From RGIG5299 sp045542315 (GTDB lineage: Bacteria > Bacillota > Clostridia > Oscillospirales > RGIG5299), in assembly GCA_045542315.1 (NCBI GenBank), contig JAZQKU010000068.1, forward strand, positions 1 through 16,617: a stretch of DNA of 16,617 bases, written 5' to 3'. Below are positions 6,072-13,388 of the stretch, in pieces. Position numbers and translations under genes: made by a program. Numbering within the stretch: the first letter of the stretch is position 1; every line of letters starts with the position of its first letter. The notes beneath the pieces were generated by a model, which saw nothing but the letters and a program-made list of their open reading frames with translations, ran no database searches and was not told the origin of the DNA.

Positions 6072-7064
6072 ATGGCAGATAAAATAAAGGTTGCGGTTTT
6101 AGGCTACGGAAATCTCGGAAAGGGCGTTGAGCTTGCTTTACGCCAGAATCCCGATATGGAGCTTTTGGCTTTTTTCACAAGGCGCGCTCCCGAAAGTCTT
6201 AAAACTCTTTCAAAGGACGTGCCCGTTTATCACGTTTCGGAGGCAGTTTCAAAAAAGGACTGCATCGACGTTTTGATAATCTGCGGCGGAAGCGCCACCG
6301 ATCTTCCCGTTCAGAGTCCCGAATACGCAAAATATTTTAATATTGTCGATAGCTTCGACACCCACGCAAAAATACCCGAGCATTTTGCAAATTGCGATAA
6401 AAGCGCAAAGGAAAGCGGTAAGATCGCTCTTATTTCGGCAGGCTGGGATCCCGGAATGTTCAGCATTATGCGTCTTTACGGCGGTGCCGTGCTCCCCGAC
6501 GGAAAGGATTACACCTTCTGGGGCAAGGGCGTAAGTCAGGGACATTCCGACGCCATTCGCAGAATCGACGGCGTTATTGATGCAAAGCAGTACACCATTC
6601 CCGTAGAGTCGGCTCTCGAAAGGGTAAGAAGCGGTGAAAATCCCGAGCTCACAACAAGAGAAAAGCATCTTCGCGAATGCTTCGTGGTTGCCGCCGACGG
6701 TGCCGACAAGGCAAAGATAGAAAACGAAATAGTTACCATGCCAAACTATTTTGCCGATTACGATACCACTGTCCATTTCATCACCAAGGAGGAGATGGAG
6801 CGCGATCACAGCGGAATTCCGCACGGCGGCTTCGTTATAAGAAGCGGAGTTACCGGCGAAAAGAAAGATACCCTTCATACCGTTGAATATTCCTTAAGGC
6901 TTGGCTCAAATCCCGAATTCACCGCAAGCGTGCTTGTTGCCGCCGCCAGAGCGGTTTACCGTCTTAACAAGGAAGGCCTGTGCGGTGCAAAGACGATTTT
7001 GGATCTTCCTCCCGCTTATCTCTCGGCAAAATCGGGAGAAGAGCTCAGGAAAGAGCTTTTATAA
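6072..7064 (+). CDS. ddh: meso-Diaminopimelate dehydrogenase
   Basis: 330 aa, close to the usual length of about 326. Ddh catalyses the NADPH-dependent one-step reductive amination of tetrahydrodipicolinate (L-2-amino-6-oxopimelate) to meso-diaminopimelate, bypassing the multi-step acyl routes to lysine and the peptidoglycan cross-linking residue. The N-terminal Rossmann fold has GYGNLG (11-16). The family hallmark SAGWDPGMFS (122-131) and the substrate-site stretch FWGKGVSQGHSDAIRR (149-164) are intact, as is the C-terminal NPEFTASVLVAAARA helix. A GAGGT ribosome binding site precedes the ATG. It is monocistronic: promoter 6007-6035, terminator 7072-7106. Assignment rests on motif recognition across the whole protein. 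Confidence 0.95.
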   Translation: MADKIKVAVLGYGNLGKGVELALRQNPDMELLAFFTRRAPESLKTLSKDVPVYHVSEAVSKKDCIDVLIICGGSATDLPVQSPEYAKYFNIVDSFDTHAKIPEHFANCDKSAKESGKIALISAGWDPGMFSIMRLYGGAVLPDGKDYTFWGKGVSQGHSDAIRRIDGVIDAKQYTIPVESALERVRSGENPELTTREKHLRECFVVAADGADKAKIENEIVTMPNYFADYDTTVHFITKEEMERDHSGIPHGGFVIRSGVTGEKKDTLHTVEYSLRLGSNPEFTASVLVAAARAVYRLNKEGLCGAKTILDLPPAYLSAKSGEELRKELL

Positions 7065-7071
7065 TGAAAAT

Positions 7072-7106
7072 AAGCTCCGTTTTTTAAGCGGAGCTTTTCT
7101 TTTTTT
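7072..7106 (+). terminator. Intrinsic terminator of ddh
   Basis: AAGCTCCG (7072-7079) pairs with CGGAGCTT (7089-7096) around a T-rich loop, followed by TTCTTTTTTT. It begins 8 bases after the stop codon. Confidence 0.88.
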
Positions 7107-7116
7107 CGTTTTTTCC

Positions 7117-7145
7117 TTGCTTTTTCTTTAAAAATATGAGATAAT
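7117..7145 (+). promoter_or_regulatory. Promoter of the NSS transporter gene
   Basis: -35 TTGCTT (7117-7122), 17-base spacer, -10 GATAAT (7140-7145) preceded by TGA (extended -10). It lies directly after the ddh terminator. Confidence 0.65.
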
Positions 7146-7176
7146 ATTTTAACTATATTTCACAGGAGTTTACATC

Positions 7177-8535
7177 ATGGCAACAAAACGCAGTTCTTTC
7201 ACGGGAAAGATCGGATTTGTTCTCGCCGCGGCAGGCTCTGCCGTAGGCTTGGGAAATATCTGGAGATTTCCTTATCTTGCCGCAAAATACGGCGGCGGTA
7301 TCTTTTTGCTCGTATATCTTCTTCTCGCGCTCACCTTCGGCTTTGCTCTTATGGTTGCCGAAACCGCTATAGGAAGAAAAACAGGGCTCAGTGCAATAGG
7401 TGCTTTTTCGGCGCTCGATAAGCGTTTTTCGTTTTTGGGCTACATAGTAGCGCTTGTCCCCGCAATAATCCTTCCCTACTATTCGGTTATCGGCGGTTGG
7501 GTTATGAAATACCTCTTCGGGTTTGTTTCGGGCAATGCCTCGGGTATGGCTGAGGACGGTTATTTCAACAGCTATATCGGAAGCACCGTGGAGCCTATCG
7601 GCTGGTTTTTCCTTTTTATTGCTCTTACCGCACTCGTCGTTTTGCTCGGCGTTGAAAAGGGCATTGAAAAGGTAAGCAAGTTTATGATGCCCGTGCTTGT
7701 TGTGCTTATTATTGCCATTTCGGGATATACGATTTTCACCATGGACGGTGCCGTTGACGGCGTTATTTACTTTATTAAGCCCGATTTCTCCCATTTCTCC
7801 GCAATGACGGTAGTTGCCGCACTCGGTCAGCTCTTCTATTCCATGTCGCTTGCAATGGGTATTATGATAACCTTCGGTTCCTATATGAAGAAGGAAATAA
7901 GCATTACCAAATCGGCGGTTCAGGTGGGCGTTTTCGATTCGGGCGTTGCTTTCCTTGCAGGTCTTATGATCATACCCGCGGTTTTTGCATTCTCGGGCGG
8001 CGATCCTTCTGCGCTTCAGCAGGGCCCCGGTCTTATGTTCGTAACGTTACCCAAAATCTTCAATTCCATGCCCGGCGGAAATATTCTCGGCGTTGTATTT
8101 TTCGTAATGGTTTTCTTTGCGGCAATCACCTCCTCGATCTCCCTTATGGAAACGGTGGTTTCGATATTCCACGATAAATTCAAGCTTAACAGAAAGCTTT
8201 GCTGCCTTATCGTTTTGGGAATTTCGCTTTTACTCGGTATTCCCTCTTCATTGGGATACAGCGCATGGGGCAGCTTCAAGATACTCGGAATGCATATCCT
8301 CGATTTCTTCGATTTTGCAAGCAATAATCTTCTTATGCCTCTTATCGCTCTCGTTACCAGCATCTTCGTCGGCTTCGTTATCAAGCCCAAGGTCGTTATC
8401 GACGAGGTTGAGATAAGCGGCGAATTCAAGGTTAAAAAATTCTTCTCCTTTATTATTAAATACGTTGCACCCGTCTTTATCGTTTTGATACTCGTTTCTT
8501 CGGTATTAAATGCATTCGGAGTTATTAAAATTTAA
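7177..8535 (+). CDS. NSS-family sodium:amino-acid symporter
   Basis: 452 aa. The first helix carries the neurotransmitter:sodium symporter signature GSAVGLGNIWRFPYL (20-34), the unwound region that forms the Na+ and substrate sites, followed by the GGGIFLLVYLLL helix. I count 11 hydrophobic segments (about 12-34, 39-66, 84-116, 136-156, 163-186, 207-237, 246-275, 301-330, 339-361, 377-402, 422-450). This is the 11-TM form usual in bacteria, and the TM6 region SMSLAMGIMITFGSYM fits the substrate-site helix. Members import amino acids (Trp, Tyr, Leu, Met, Ala) with Na+; the substrate is not readable here. AGGAG precedes the ATG. It has its own promoter and terminator. The small ORF at 8614 follows in the same reading frame. 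Confidence 0.95.
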   Translation: MATKRSSFTGKIGFVLAAAGSAVGLGNIWRFPYLAAKYGGGIFLLVYLLLALTFGFALMVAETAIGRKTGLSAIGAFSALDKRFSFLGYIVALVPAIILPYYSVIGGWVMKYLFGFVSGNASGMAEDGYFNSYIGSTVEPIGWFFLFIALTALVVLLGVEKGIEKVSKFMMPVLVVLIIAISGYTIFTMDGAVDGVIYFIKPDFSHFSAMTVVAALGQLFYSMSLAMGIMITFGSYMKKEISITKSAVQVGVFDSGVAFLAGLMIIPAVFAFSGGDPSALQQGPGLMFVTLPKIFNSMPGGNILGVVFFVMVFFAAITSSISLMETVVSIFHDKFKLNRKLCCLIVLGISLLLGIPSSLGYSAWGSFKILGMHILDFFDFASNNLLMPLIALVTSIFVGFVIKPKVVIDEVEISGEFKVKKFFSFIIKYVAPVFIVLILVSSVLNAFGVIKI

Positions 8536-8547
8536 CACTATATTCGG

Positions 8548-8577
8548 ATAAGCGCTCGTTTGAGCGCTTATTTTTTT
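8548..8577 (+). terminator. Intrinsic terminator of the NSS transporter gene
   Basis: ATAAGCGCTC (8548-8557) pairs perfectly with GAGCGCTTAT (8562-8571) around GTTT, with a T-run to 8577. It starts 12 bases after the stop codon and lies between the transporter and the small ORF. Confidence 0.9.
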
Positions 8578-8613
8578 GTATTCCTTTTGAAGGAGCTTAA
8601 GCTAAGATCGGAA

Positions 8614-8736
8614 ATGATAAATATTTATAAGGATCTGCTTAAAATCAAGGATACGCGCATAACCGCCCTTCTTTGGTTTGTGGGCATTCTGGCCGCCGCA
8701 GTTATTGCAATGGCGATTATTGCGATCATATTGTAA
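8614..8736 (+). CDS. Putative 40-aa single-pass membrane protein behind the NSS transporter
   Basis: ATG 8614 to TAA 8734-8736. The first 15 residues are hydrophilic and basic (YKDLLKIKDTR). Residues about 16-40 form one continuous hydrophobic segment (TALLWFVGILAAAVIAMAII and on) ending at the C-terminus. The gene lies between the transporter's terminator and a second strong terminator just after its stop, so something here is probably transcribed. AAGGAG is present at 8590-8595 but 18 bases from the ATG, which is too far; an in-frame TTG at 8587 overlaps it. The frame is the same as the transporter's and stays open from its stop codon. Some bacterial NSS carriers (MetP) have a tiny single-TM partner (MetS); similarity in position and topology suggests an analogue, but I do not recognise the MetS sequence. 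Coding status is uncertain. Confidence 0.5.
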   Translation: MINIYKDLLKIKDTRITALLWFVGILAAAVIAMAIIAIIL

Positions 8737-8741
8737 AGAAT

Positions 8742-8780
8742 ACAAAAGACCCCCTCGCGGAGTGCGAGGGGGTCTTTTGT
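8742..8780. terminator. 17-bp bidirectional terminator between convergent units
   Basis: 8742-8758 pairs perfectly with 8764-8780 (core AGACCCCCTCGC/GCGAGGGGGTCT) around GGAGT. It is flanked by AAAA and TTTT, so it can terminate on both strands. It is 5 bases after the small ORF's stop and 7 bases from the ricT stop codon. Confidence 0.93.
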
Positions 8781-8787
8781 TTAGTTG

Positions 8788-9669
8788 TTATTTTTCTTCA
8801 AGCTTCTTTAAAGCTTCCATATCGACGTTTTCTTCGTTTGATTTTGTGTGCGTTGCATTTTTGATGAGTCTTACGTCCTTTACAGTGTAATCCTTCGGTG
8901 CGGAATCGGGAAGCTCGCTTTTGAGCTTGACCTTGAGCTTTCCGCGAAGAAGATTCACGTCGGACACCACGCCCTCACCGTCGGGCGTTCTTACTATTGC
9001 GCCGACGCGGGGAGTTTTCTTTATAAGCTCCTCATAAGCCTCCTGCTCATATTTAAGACAGCACATAAGTCTGCCGCAGGCGCCCGATATTTTGGTGGGA
9101 TTTAAGGAAAGCCCCTGTTCCTTTGCCATTTTTATCGATACGGGCTGAAAATCGCTCAAAAATCTTGAGCAACAATAGGGCTGACCGCATATTCCGAGGC
9201 CGCCGAGCAGCTTGCTCTCATCTCTTACGCCTATCTGGCGAAGCTCGATTCTGGTGCGGAAGGCCGCCGCAAGATCCTTTACAAGTTCGCGGAAGTCAAC
9301 ACGTCCGTCGGCGGTGAAATAGAAGAGTATTTTACTGCCGTCGAAGGTATATTCAACGTCAACGAGCTTCATTTCAAGGCCGTGCTTTGCAATTTTGTTT
9401 TCGCATATCGTAAAGGCTTCCTTCTCGCGCTGACGGTTTGCCTCGTTATTCTGCTTATCCTTTTCGGTGGCAATTCTTAACACCTGCTTAAGCGGAGCAA
9501 CTATGGTGGACTCATCGACCTCGCGGTTTCCGAAGGCAACGTAGCCGAATTCAACGCCCCTTGCCGTTTCGACTATTACGTTATAGCCCTTTTCTATTTT
9601 AAGCTTTCCCGGGCTGAAATAATATACCTTGCCCGATTTTTTAAAGGAAACTCCTATAACCTCAACCAT
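8788..9669 (-). CDS. ricT: RicT/YaaT, PSP1-domain regulatory iron-sulfur protein
   Basis: 293 aa. RicT is the PSP1-domain subunit of the RicA-RicF-RicT complex. In Bacillus this complex carries [4Fe-4S] clusters and, with RNase Y, directs processing of many mRNAs; loss affects sporulation, competence and biofilm formation. The N-terminus (VEVIGVSFKKSGKVYYFSPG) and the central cysteine cluster are diagnostic: C161, C166, C167 in GICGQPYCC, and C198, C203, C204 in SGACGRLMCCLKYE. The C-terminal part has a small beta domain (VGAIVRTPDGEGVV) and a charged tail. Its start overlaps the end of holB by 8 bases, implying translational coupling. No ricA or ricF gene is in this window. Confidence 0.93.
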   Translation of the reverse strand: MVEVIGVSFKKSGKVYYFSPGKLKIEKGYNVIVETARGVEFGYVAFGNREVDESTIVAPLKQVLRIATEKDKQNNEANRQREKEAFTICENKIAKHGLEMKLVDVEYTFDGSKILFYFTADGRVDFRELVKDLAAAFRTRIELRQIGVRDESKLLGGLGICGQPYCCSRFLSDFQPVSIKMAKEQGLSLNPTKISGACGRLMCCLKYEQEAYEELIKKTPRVGAIVRTPDGEGVVSDVNLLRGKLKVKLKSELPDSAPKDYTVKDVRLIKNATHTKSNEENVDMEALKKLEEK

Positions 9670-10642
9670 TGAAACATTCCCAACCTTTTATAAATAAATT
9701 TGCCGCAAGAACGCCCGCATTGCAGTTTTGCTCGCAAGCGTATGCCGTTTCGTCGGCAATCTGTATTAGCTTTACAAGTCCTTCCGCCGAAAGCACGGCG
9801 GAGGCTTTTTTTATTAACTCCTCATCGGAGAAAAATTCTGCGCTTTTAATATTACCCGTGGTCTTATATGCCAAAAGATCTCTTGCCGCACCGACAAGCT
9901 CCTTTGATGCCTTTGCTATTTTTTCTCTTTTATCGAGCTTTTGTGAGAAAAACTTTTCATAAGCGGCAAACGGACTTTTTGAAACGAAGCTCCGAAGAAG
10001 CTCCGAAACAACTGTTTCATCGTTTTCCGTTTCCAAAAGTGAAAGAGCTTTTCCTATGCCGCCCTCCGAAAGACGGGCCGCCCTTTCTGCCCTTACGGGA
10101 TCACTACCCATTGAAATAAGATAGCTTTCTATTTCTTTTTTGGGGATAACGTCGGAATTTATTACAAACGATCTTGACAAAACGGTTTTGAGTATCTGAT
10201 TTTTATTTTCCGCAAAGAGCACGAAAACCGTTTTCTCCGGAGGCTCCTCCAAAACGAGAAGCAGCGCGTTTTGCGACTGCGGATTTAATTTATCCGCCTC
10301 GTTTATTATAAGGAATTTATATCTGCCCTCAATGGGTGAAATATATGCCTCTTTTATGAAGGCTCGCACGTCGTCTACGCTTACGTTTTTTCTTCCTTCT
10401 CCCGGAACAAGGGTTACCGTGTCGGGGTGGATATTTTTCGAGATGAGGCGGCAGGCGCGGCAGTTACCGCAGCCGCTATTATCCTCGCAAAGCATCGATG
10501 CCATTAAATGAGCTGCAAGTGTATGCCTGCCCGATCCGCTTTTTCCCAAAAATAAAAATGCATTACCGAAGCTCTTGCCCGATGCAAAAGCCTTTATTAG
10601 CTCTAAATTACTTTTATTTCCGATAATGCCTTTTTCGGTCAA
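9662..10642 (-). CDS. holB: DNA polymerase III clamp-loader subunit delta'
   Basis: 326 aa. Delta' is the fixed subunit of the clamp loader that places the beta sliding clamp on primed DNA. Features: AAA+-type N-terminal domain with a P-loop position GKSGSGRHT (33-41), in which the usual Lys is replaced by Arg (R39); a zinc knuckle with C52, C58, C61, C64; NEADKLNPQSQNALLLVLEEP as the Walker B/sensor region; and a helical C-terminal domain. The altered P-loop agrees with delta' not being an active ATPase. The start is TTG (10642-10640), overlapping the darA stop in TTGA, which supports coupled translation. Its end overlaps ricT by 8 bases. The darA-holB-ricT order is conserved in Bacillota. 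Confidence 0.93.
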   Translation of the reverse strand: MTEKGIIGNKSNLELIKAFASGKSFGNAFLFLGKSGSGRHTLAAHLMASMLCEDNSGCGNCRACRLISKNIHPDTVTLVPGEGRKNVSVDDVRAFIKEAYISPIEGRYKFLIINEADKLNPQSQNALLLVLEEPPEKTVFVLFAENKNQILKTVLSRSFVINSDVIPKKEIESYLISMGSDPVRAERAARLSEGGIGKALSLLETENDETVVSELLRSFVSKSPFAAYEKFFSQKLDKREKIAKASKELVGAARDLLAYKTTGNIKSAEFFSDEELIKKASAVLSAEGLVKLIQIADETAYACEQNCNAGVLAANLFIKGWECFNG

Positions 10643-10962
10643 ATCTTTTCAAACCTTTCAACGTTCATTACGAATACGGTTGCGCCGCCAACCATTATCT
10701 CGCTCGAAATGGGAGCGACGAAGGCGCCGTCGGATACGTTTACGGTTTCTATCCTCTCAAAGCGCTTCTTTGAATGCTCTCTTAAAATTTCGATAAGTGC
10801 GGAAACGCGCTCGTCCTCGGTTCCTATTATAAATGTGGTGTTGCCCGACATGAGAAAACCGCCCGTGGTTGCAAGCTTGGTTGCCGAAAAGCCTCCGATT
10901 GCGAGCGCCTTCTGTACTCTGTTGCTGTCGTCATTATTCACAACTGCCATTACAAGTTTCAT
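10639..10962 (-). CDS. darA: PII-like cyclic-di-AMP receptor DarA (PstA/YaaQ)
   Basis: 107 aa, the normal length for this family (about 109). It forms a PII-like trimer that binds c-di-AMP between subunits; the downstream target is still poorly known in most species. Recognisable features are the N-terminal strand MKLVMAVVNNDDSN, the binding loop ATKLATTGGFLMSGNTTFI (T-loop and small B-loop region), and the C-terminal GGATVFVMNVERFEKI. AAAGGG lies upstream of the ATG. It is the first gene of a darA-holB-ricT unit with its own promoter (10995-11023). In Bacillus the gene sits between tmk and yaaR; here both neighbours are absent. Confidence 0.94.
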   Translation of the reverse strand: MKLVMAVVNNDDSNRVQKALAIGGFSATKLATTGGFLMSGNTTFIIGTEDERVSALIEILREHSKKRFERIETVNVSDGAFVAPISSEIMVGGATVFVMNVERFEKI

Positions 10963-10994
10963 TGTTTTTGCCCTTTCAAATTTAATAATATATT

Positions 10995-11023
10995 ATTATA
11001 CTATATTTTCTAAAACATTACAA
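10995..11023 (-). promoter_or_regulatory. Promoter of the darA-holB-ricT unit
   Basis: Minus strand: -35 TTGTAA (11023-11018), 17-base spacer, -10 TATAAT (11000-10995). The -35 begins 3 bases after the decarboxylase stop codon. Hexamers and part of the spacer match the dnaD promoter at 14367-14395. Confidence 0.7.
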
Positions 11024-11025
11024 TA

Positions 11026-12360
11026 TTATTTTTCAGCCAAAACTGCCACCGTTGCTTCGCCGAAGGCCGAAAGCTCTGAGATCACCGTTTCGTCTATCAG
11101 CTCGCCGCAAAGCAAAAGCGGGCGCGACGGCGGATAAATATATTTATTTTCGGCGGAAATTCTGCCTGACGCCTCCGAAAGAGCGATCCTTTCGGTGGTT
11201 TCGCTTTCATAAAAGCCGAGCTTTTTTACACTTTTGGGAATATAGAACTCTTTGGGCGACGGCAAAACGGGGGTCTTGCCGTTTTTTGCAATTTTTGCTG
11301 CCGCTTTGTAAAGCCGCTTTAAATCTTTTTTCGTGTTAAACGGCGTGATTATTGCCACCGCCGACAGCTCGTCCTGCATTTCCAAAACTACTTTTTCGGA
11401 AAGCAAAGCCTCGTAAAGCTCATTGCCGCTTATTCCAAACGGAAGAGCCGAAAAGGAAAGACGGCAGGGATCGGCATTTTCAAGGTTTACCTCAAAGCCG
11501 AGCGCTTTAAGCTCATTTTTAAGCCCGACTGCTCTTTTTACGGTTTTTTCATAGGAGGTCTCGCCGCAATTTTTTATCCATTCAATGCATTTTTCCGCAG
11601 AATAAAGAAGCAGATAGGAGGGGCTGGTTGAGGAAAGACGTTTCATTATATCCTTTACCTCTGCCTTGGTAACCTCTTTTTCCATGCTCCTTCCGAGGTG
11701 CAAAAGAGCAGTGCCCGTGAGCGACGGAAGAGTTTTATGAAGTGAATCGCAGACTACGTCGGCGTATTTCAAGGGGTGGTCTTTATAAAAAAGAAAATGA
11801 GTGCCGTGTGAGTTATCAACTATCAAAAGTCTTCCGTGCTTTTTGCACACTCTTGATATTTCCGACAAATCGGTTACGGTTCCGTAGTAGTCGGGAGTGG
11901 TGATAAATACCGCGCCCGCATCGGTTTTTGTTATTGCCTCTTCTATTTCATCGGCGGTAAGAGGCTTGTAAAACGGGCCTTCCCTTTTTTGAGTAAGCCA
12001 TACGGGAGTAAGTCCGAAAATGCTCATTCCGTTTACAGCGCTCGAATGGCAAAAGCGGGAGATTATTATTTTATCGGTCTTTCTTCTCGCAACTCCCATT
12101 GCCGCCATTACGCAAAGCGAGGCGCCCGAAACCGAAACGGCGGAAAATGCGCTTTCAAAAATACGCGAGATCTCGTCCTCAAGGTTTTTGATTCCGCCCG
12201 TGGAATCGTAAAGATCGTCGGTGACAGAAAGCTCGGTGAAATCGTATTTACAGGCATTTCGTGGCAAAAGAAAGGCTGCTTTATTTTTGTGACCCGGCAT
12301 TGAAAAGACGGCATAGCCGCTTTTTGCGTAGTGCTTTCCCGTTTCGCTTAAGCTTTTCAT
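11026..12360 (-). CDS. PLP-dependent Orn/Lys/Arg decarboxylase family protein (YaaO-like)
   Basis: 444 aa, a short member of the fold-type I basic amino-acid decarboxylases, which make polyamine precursors (putrescine, cadaverine, agmatine). The N-terminus has the family hallmark FSMPGHK. The cofactor site is complete: D182 and H185 in VDNSHGTH, and the Schiff-base lysine K209 in DSLHKTLPSLTG. The C-terminal domain ends with YIYPPSRPLL, also typical (substrate-site PPG-like loop). The inducible-enzyme N-terminal wing domain is absent, as in YaaO. Which amino acid is decarboxylated cannot be decided. Its ATG overlaps the stop of the upstream helicase-loader gene (ATGA), so it is translationally coupled to it. 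In Bacillus yaaO lies next to tmk-yaaQ; the same neighbourhood is seen here without tmk. Confidence 0.9.
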   Translation of the reverse strand: MKSLSETGKHYAKSGYAVFSMPGHKNKAAFLLPRNACKYDFTELSVTDDLYDSTGGIKNLEDEISRIFESAFSAVSVSGASLCVMAAMGVARRKTDKIIISRFCHSSAVNGMSIFGLTPVWLTQKREGPFYKPLTADEIEEAITKTDAGAVFITTPDYYGTVTDLSEISRVCKKHGRLLIVDNSHGTHFLFYKDHPLKYADVVCDSLHKTLPSLTGTALLHLGRSMEKEVTKAEVKDIMKRLSSTSPSYLLLYSAEKCIEWIKNCGETSYEKTVKRAVGLKNELKALGFEVNLENADPCRLSFSALPFGISGNELYEALLSEKVVLEMQDELSAVAIITPFNTKKDLKRLYKAAAKIAKNGKTPVLPSPKEFYIPKSVKKLGFYESETTERIALSEASGRISAENKYIYPPSRPLLLCGELIDETVISELSAFGEATVAVLAEK

Positions 12361-13376
12361 TTCTCTGCCTTTTCTTTACTCTTTCTCTTTTTCGAGGCAC
12401 GTGCAAGCTTCTGGAGTCTTACGTCGGTGCCGAGGAAGAGTATTGTGGTGTATTCACCCAAAAGACGGGAGGCAATTCTGTCGTGATAGCTTTCGGAAAG
12501 CTCTGCGGGAGAAAGATTGGTGCTTATTACCGTGGGTAGCTTTGAGATTATTCTGCTGTTGACTATGTTATAGATGCAGGATTCGGAAAACTGAGTTTTA
12601 AACTCTGCACCGAGGTCGTCGATTATAAGTAATTCGCAGCTTAAAAGATCGGAAAAATCATCGCCGCTGTTTTTGAATTTTGCGTTTTCCATTCGTGAGA
12701 GAATGTTCTGGCAGCTATCGTAAAGCACGTAAAAGCCGCGGTCTATTACCTCCTTTGCTATTGCGGAGGAAAGGAAGGTCTTTCCGAGGCCCGGCTGACC
12801 GGTAAGCAAGAGGTTCGGGGATCTCGTTGAAAATCCCTCTGCATAATCCTTTAAATAATCGAAGATGCGCTTCATATTTTCCTTTGCGCTTCTTCCGTAT
12901 TCGGCAATAGGCTCATCGTCGTAAAAGCCGAGGTCGAAGCTTTTGAAGTTCTGTTCCTCGATTATCGATGCAAGCTTGGTTTTGGAATAGCACTCGCGGT
13001 TAAGCTCTTTTCTGAAGCAATCGCACATTTTTGTACCGATAAAGCCTTTATCCTGACATTTTTTGCATTTGAATTTTTCCTCAAGGAAATCTCCCGAGAA
13101 GCCGCCCGTTACCAAGAGCTCTATCTTCTGTGCCTGAAGCTCAACGCTTCTTTCCTTGAATTCCTTTATTGCCTTTTTCTTCGCCTTCTCGCTTTCGTTG
13201 CTCATCGCCTTGATGACCGCCGCCGAGGCAAGCGAAGCAAGCTCCGCCTCAAGTGTTTCTATCTGCGGAACCGTTGCAAATACCTTTTTTCTGTTTTCCT
13301 CAAGCTCGCGCTCTCTTAAAACACGGCGTTGCTCGTATTTTGCAAGTACTGCCTTATATGCTTCTCTGTTATACAT
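12357..13376 (-). CDS. DnaC/DnaI-type AAA+ replicative helicase loader
   Basis: 339 aa. The N-terminal 100 residues are strongly charged and helical, probably coiled coil (helicase-binding part). A zinc site follows, C104, C107, C118 and C120 (CKKCQDKGF, then MCDC), as in Bacillus DnaI. The AAA+ domain has Walker A GQPGLGKT (193-200), Walker B LLIIDDLGAE (around 249-258, D253-D254), a sensor-I-like STNLSP (N287) and DRIASRLL with candidate arginine finger R300/R304. Its role is to load the replicative helicase at origins or restarted forks. It lies 12 bases after the DnaD-domain gene, sharing the GGAG after that stop codon, and overlaps the decarboxylase gene by 4 bases. The DnaD-loader pair is a common Clostridia arrangement. 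Confidence 0.9.
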   Translation of the reverse strand: MYNREAYKAVLAKYEQRRVLRERELEENRKKVFATVPQIETLEAELASLASAAVIKAMSNESEKAKKKAIKEFKERSVELQAQKIELLVTGGFSGDFLEEKFKCKKCQDKGFIGTKMCDCFRKELNRECYSKTKLASIIEEQNFKSFDLGFYDDEPIAEYGRSAKENMKRIFDYLKDYAEGFSTRSPNLLLTGQPGLGKTFLSSAIAKEVIDRGFYVLYDSCQNILSRMENAKFKNSGDDFSDLLSCELLIIDDLGAEFKTQFSESCIYNIVNSRIISKLPTVISTNLSPAELSESYHDRIASRLLGEYTTILFLGTDVRLQKLARASKKRKSKEKAEK

Positions 13377-13388
13377 CTTTCTTCTCCG

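Noticed and set aside
6249..6878. 209-codon minus-strand frame within ddh
   Set aside because: Antisense shadow of a clear, full-length ddh.
7153..7794. 213-codon minus-strand frame opposite the NSS transporter
   Set aside because: Antisense shadow; highly charged translation caused by hydrophobic codons on the other strand.
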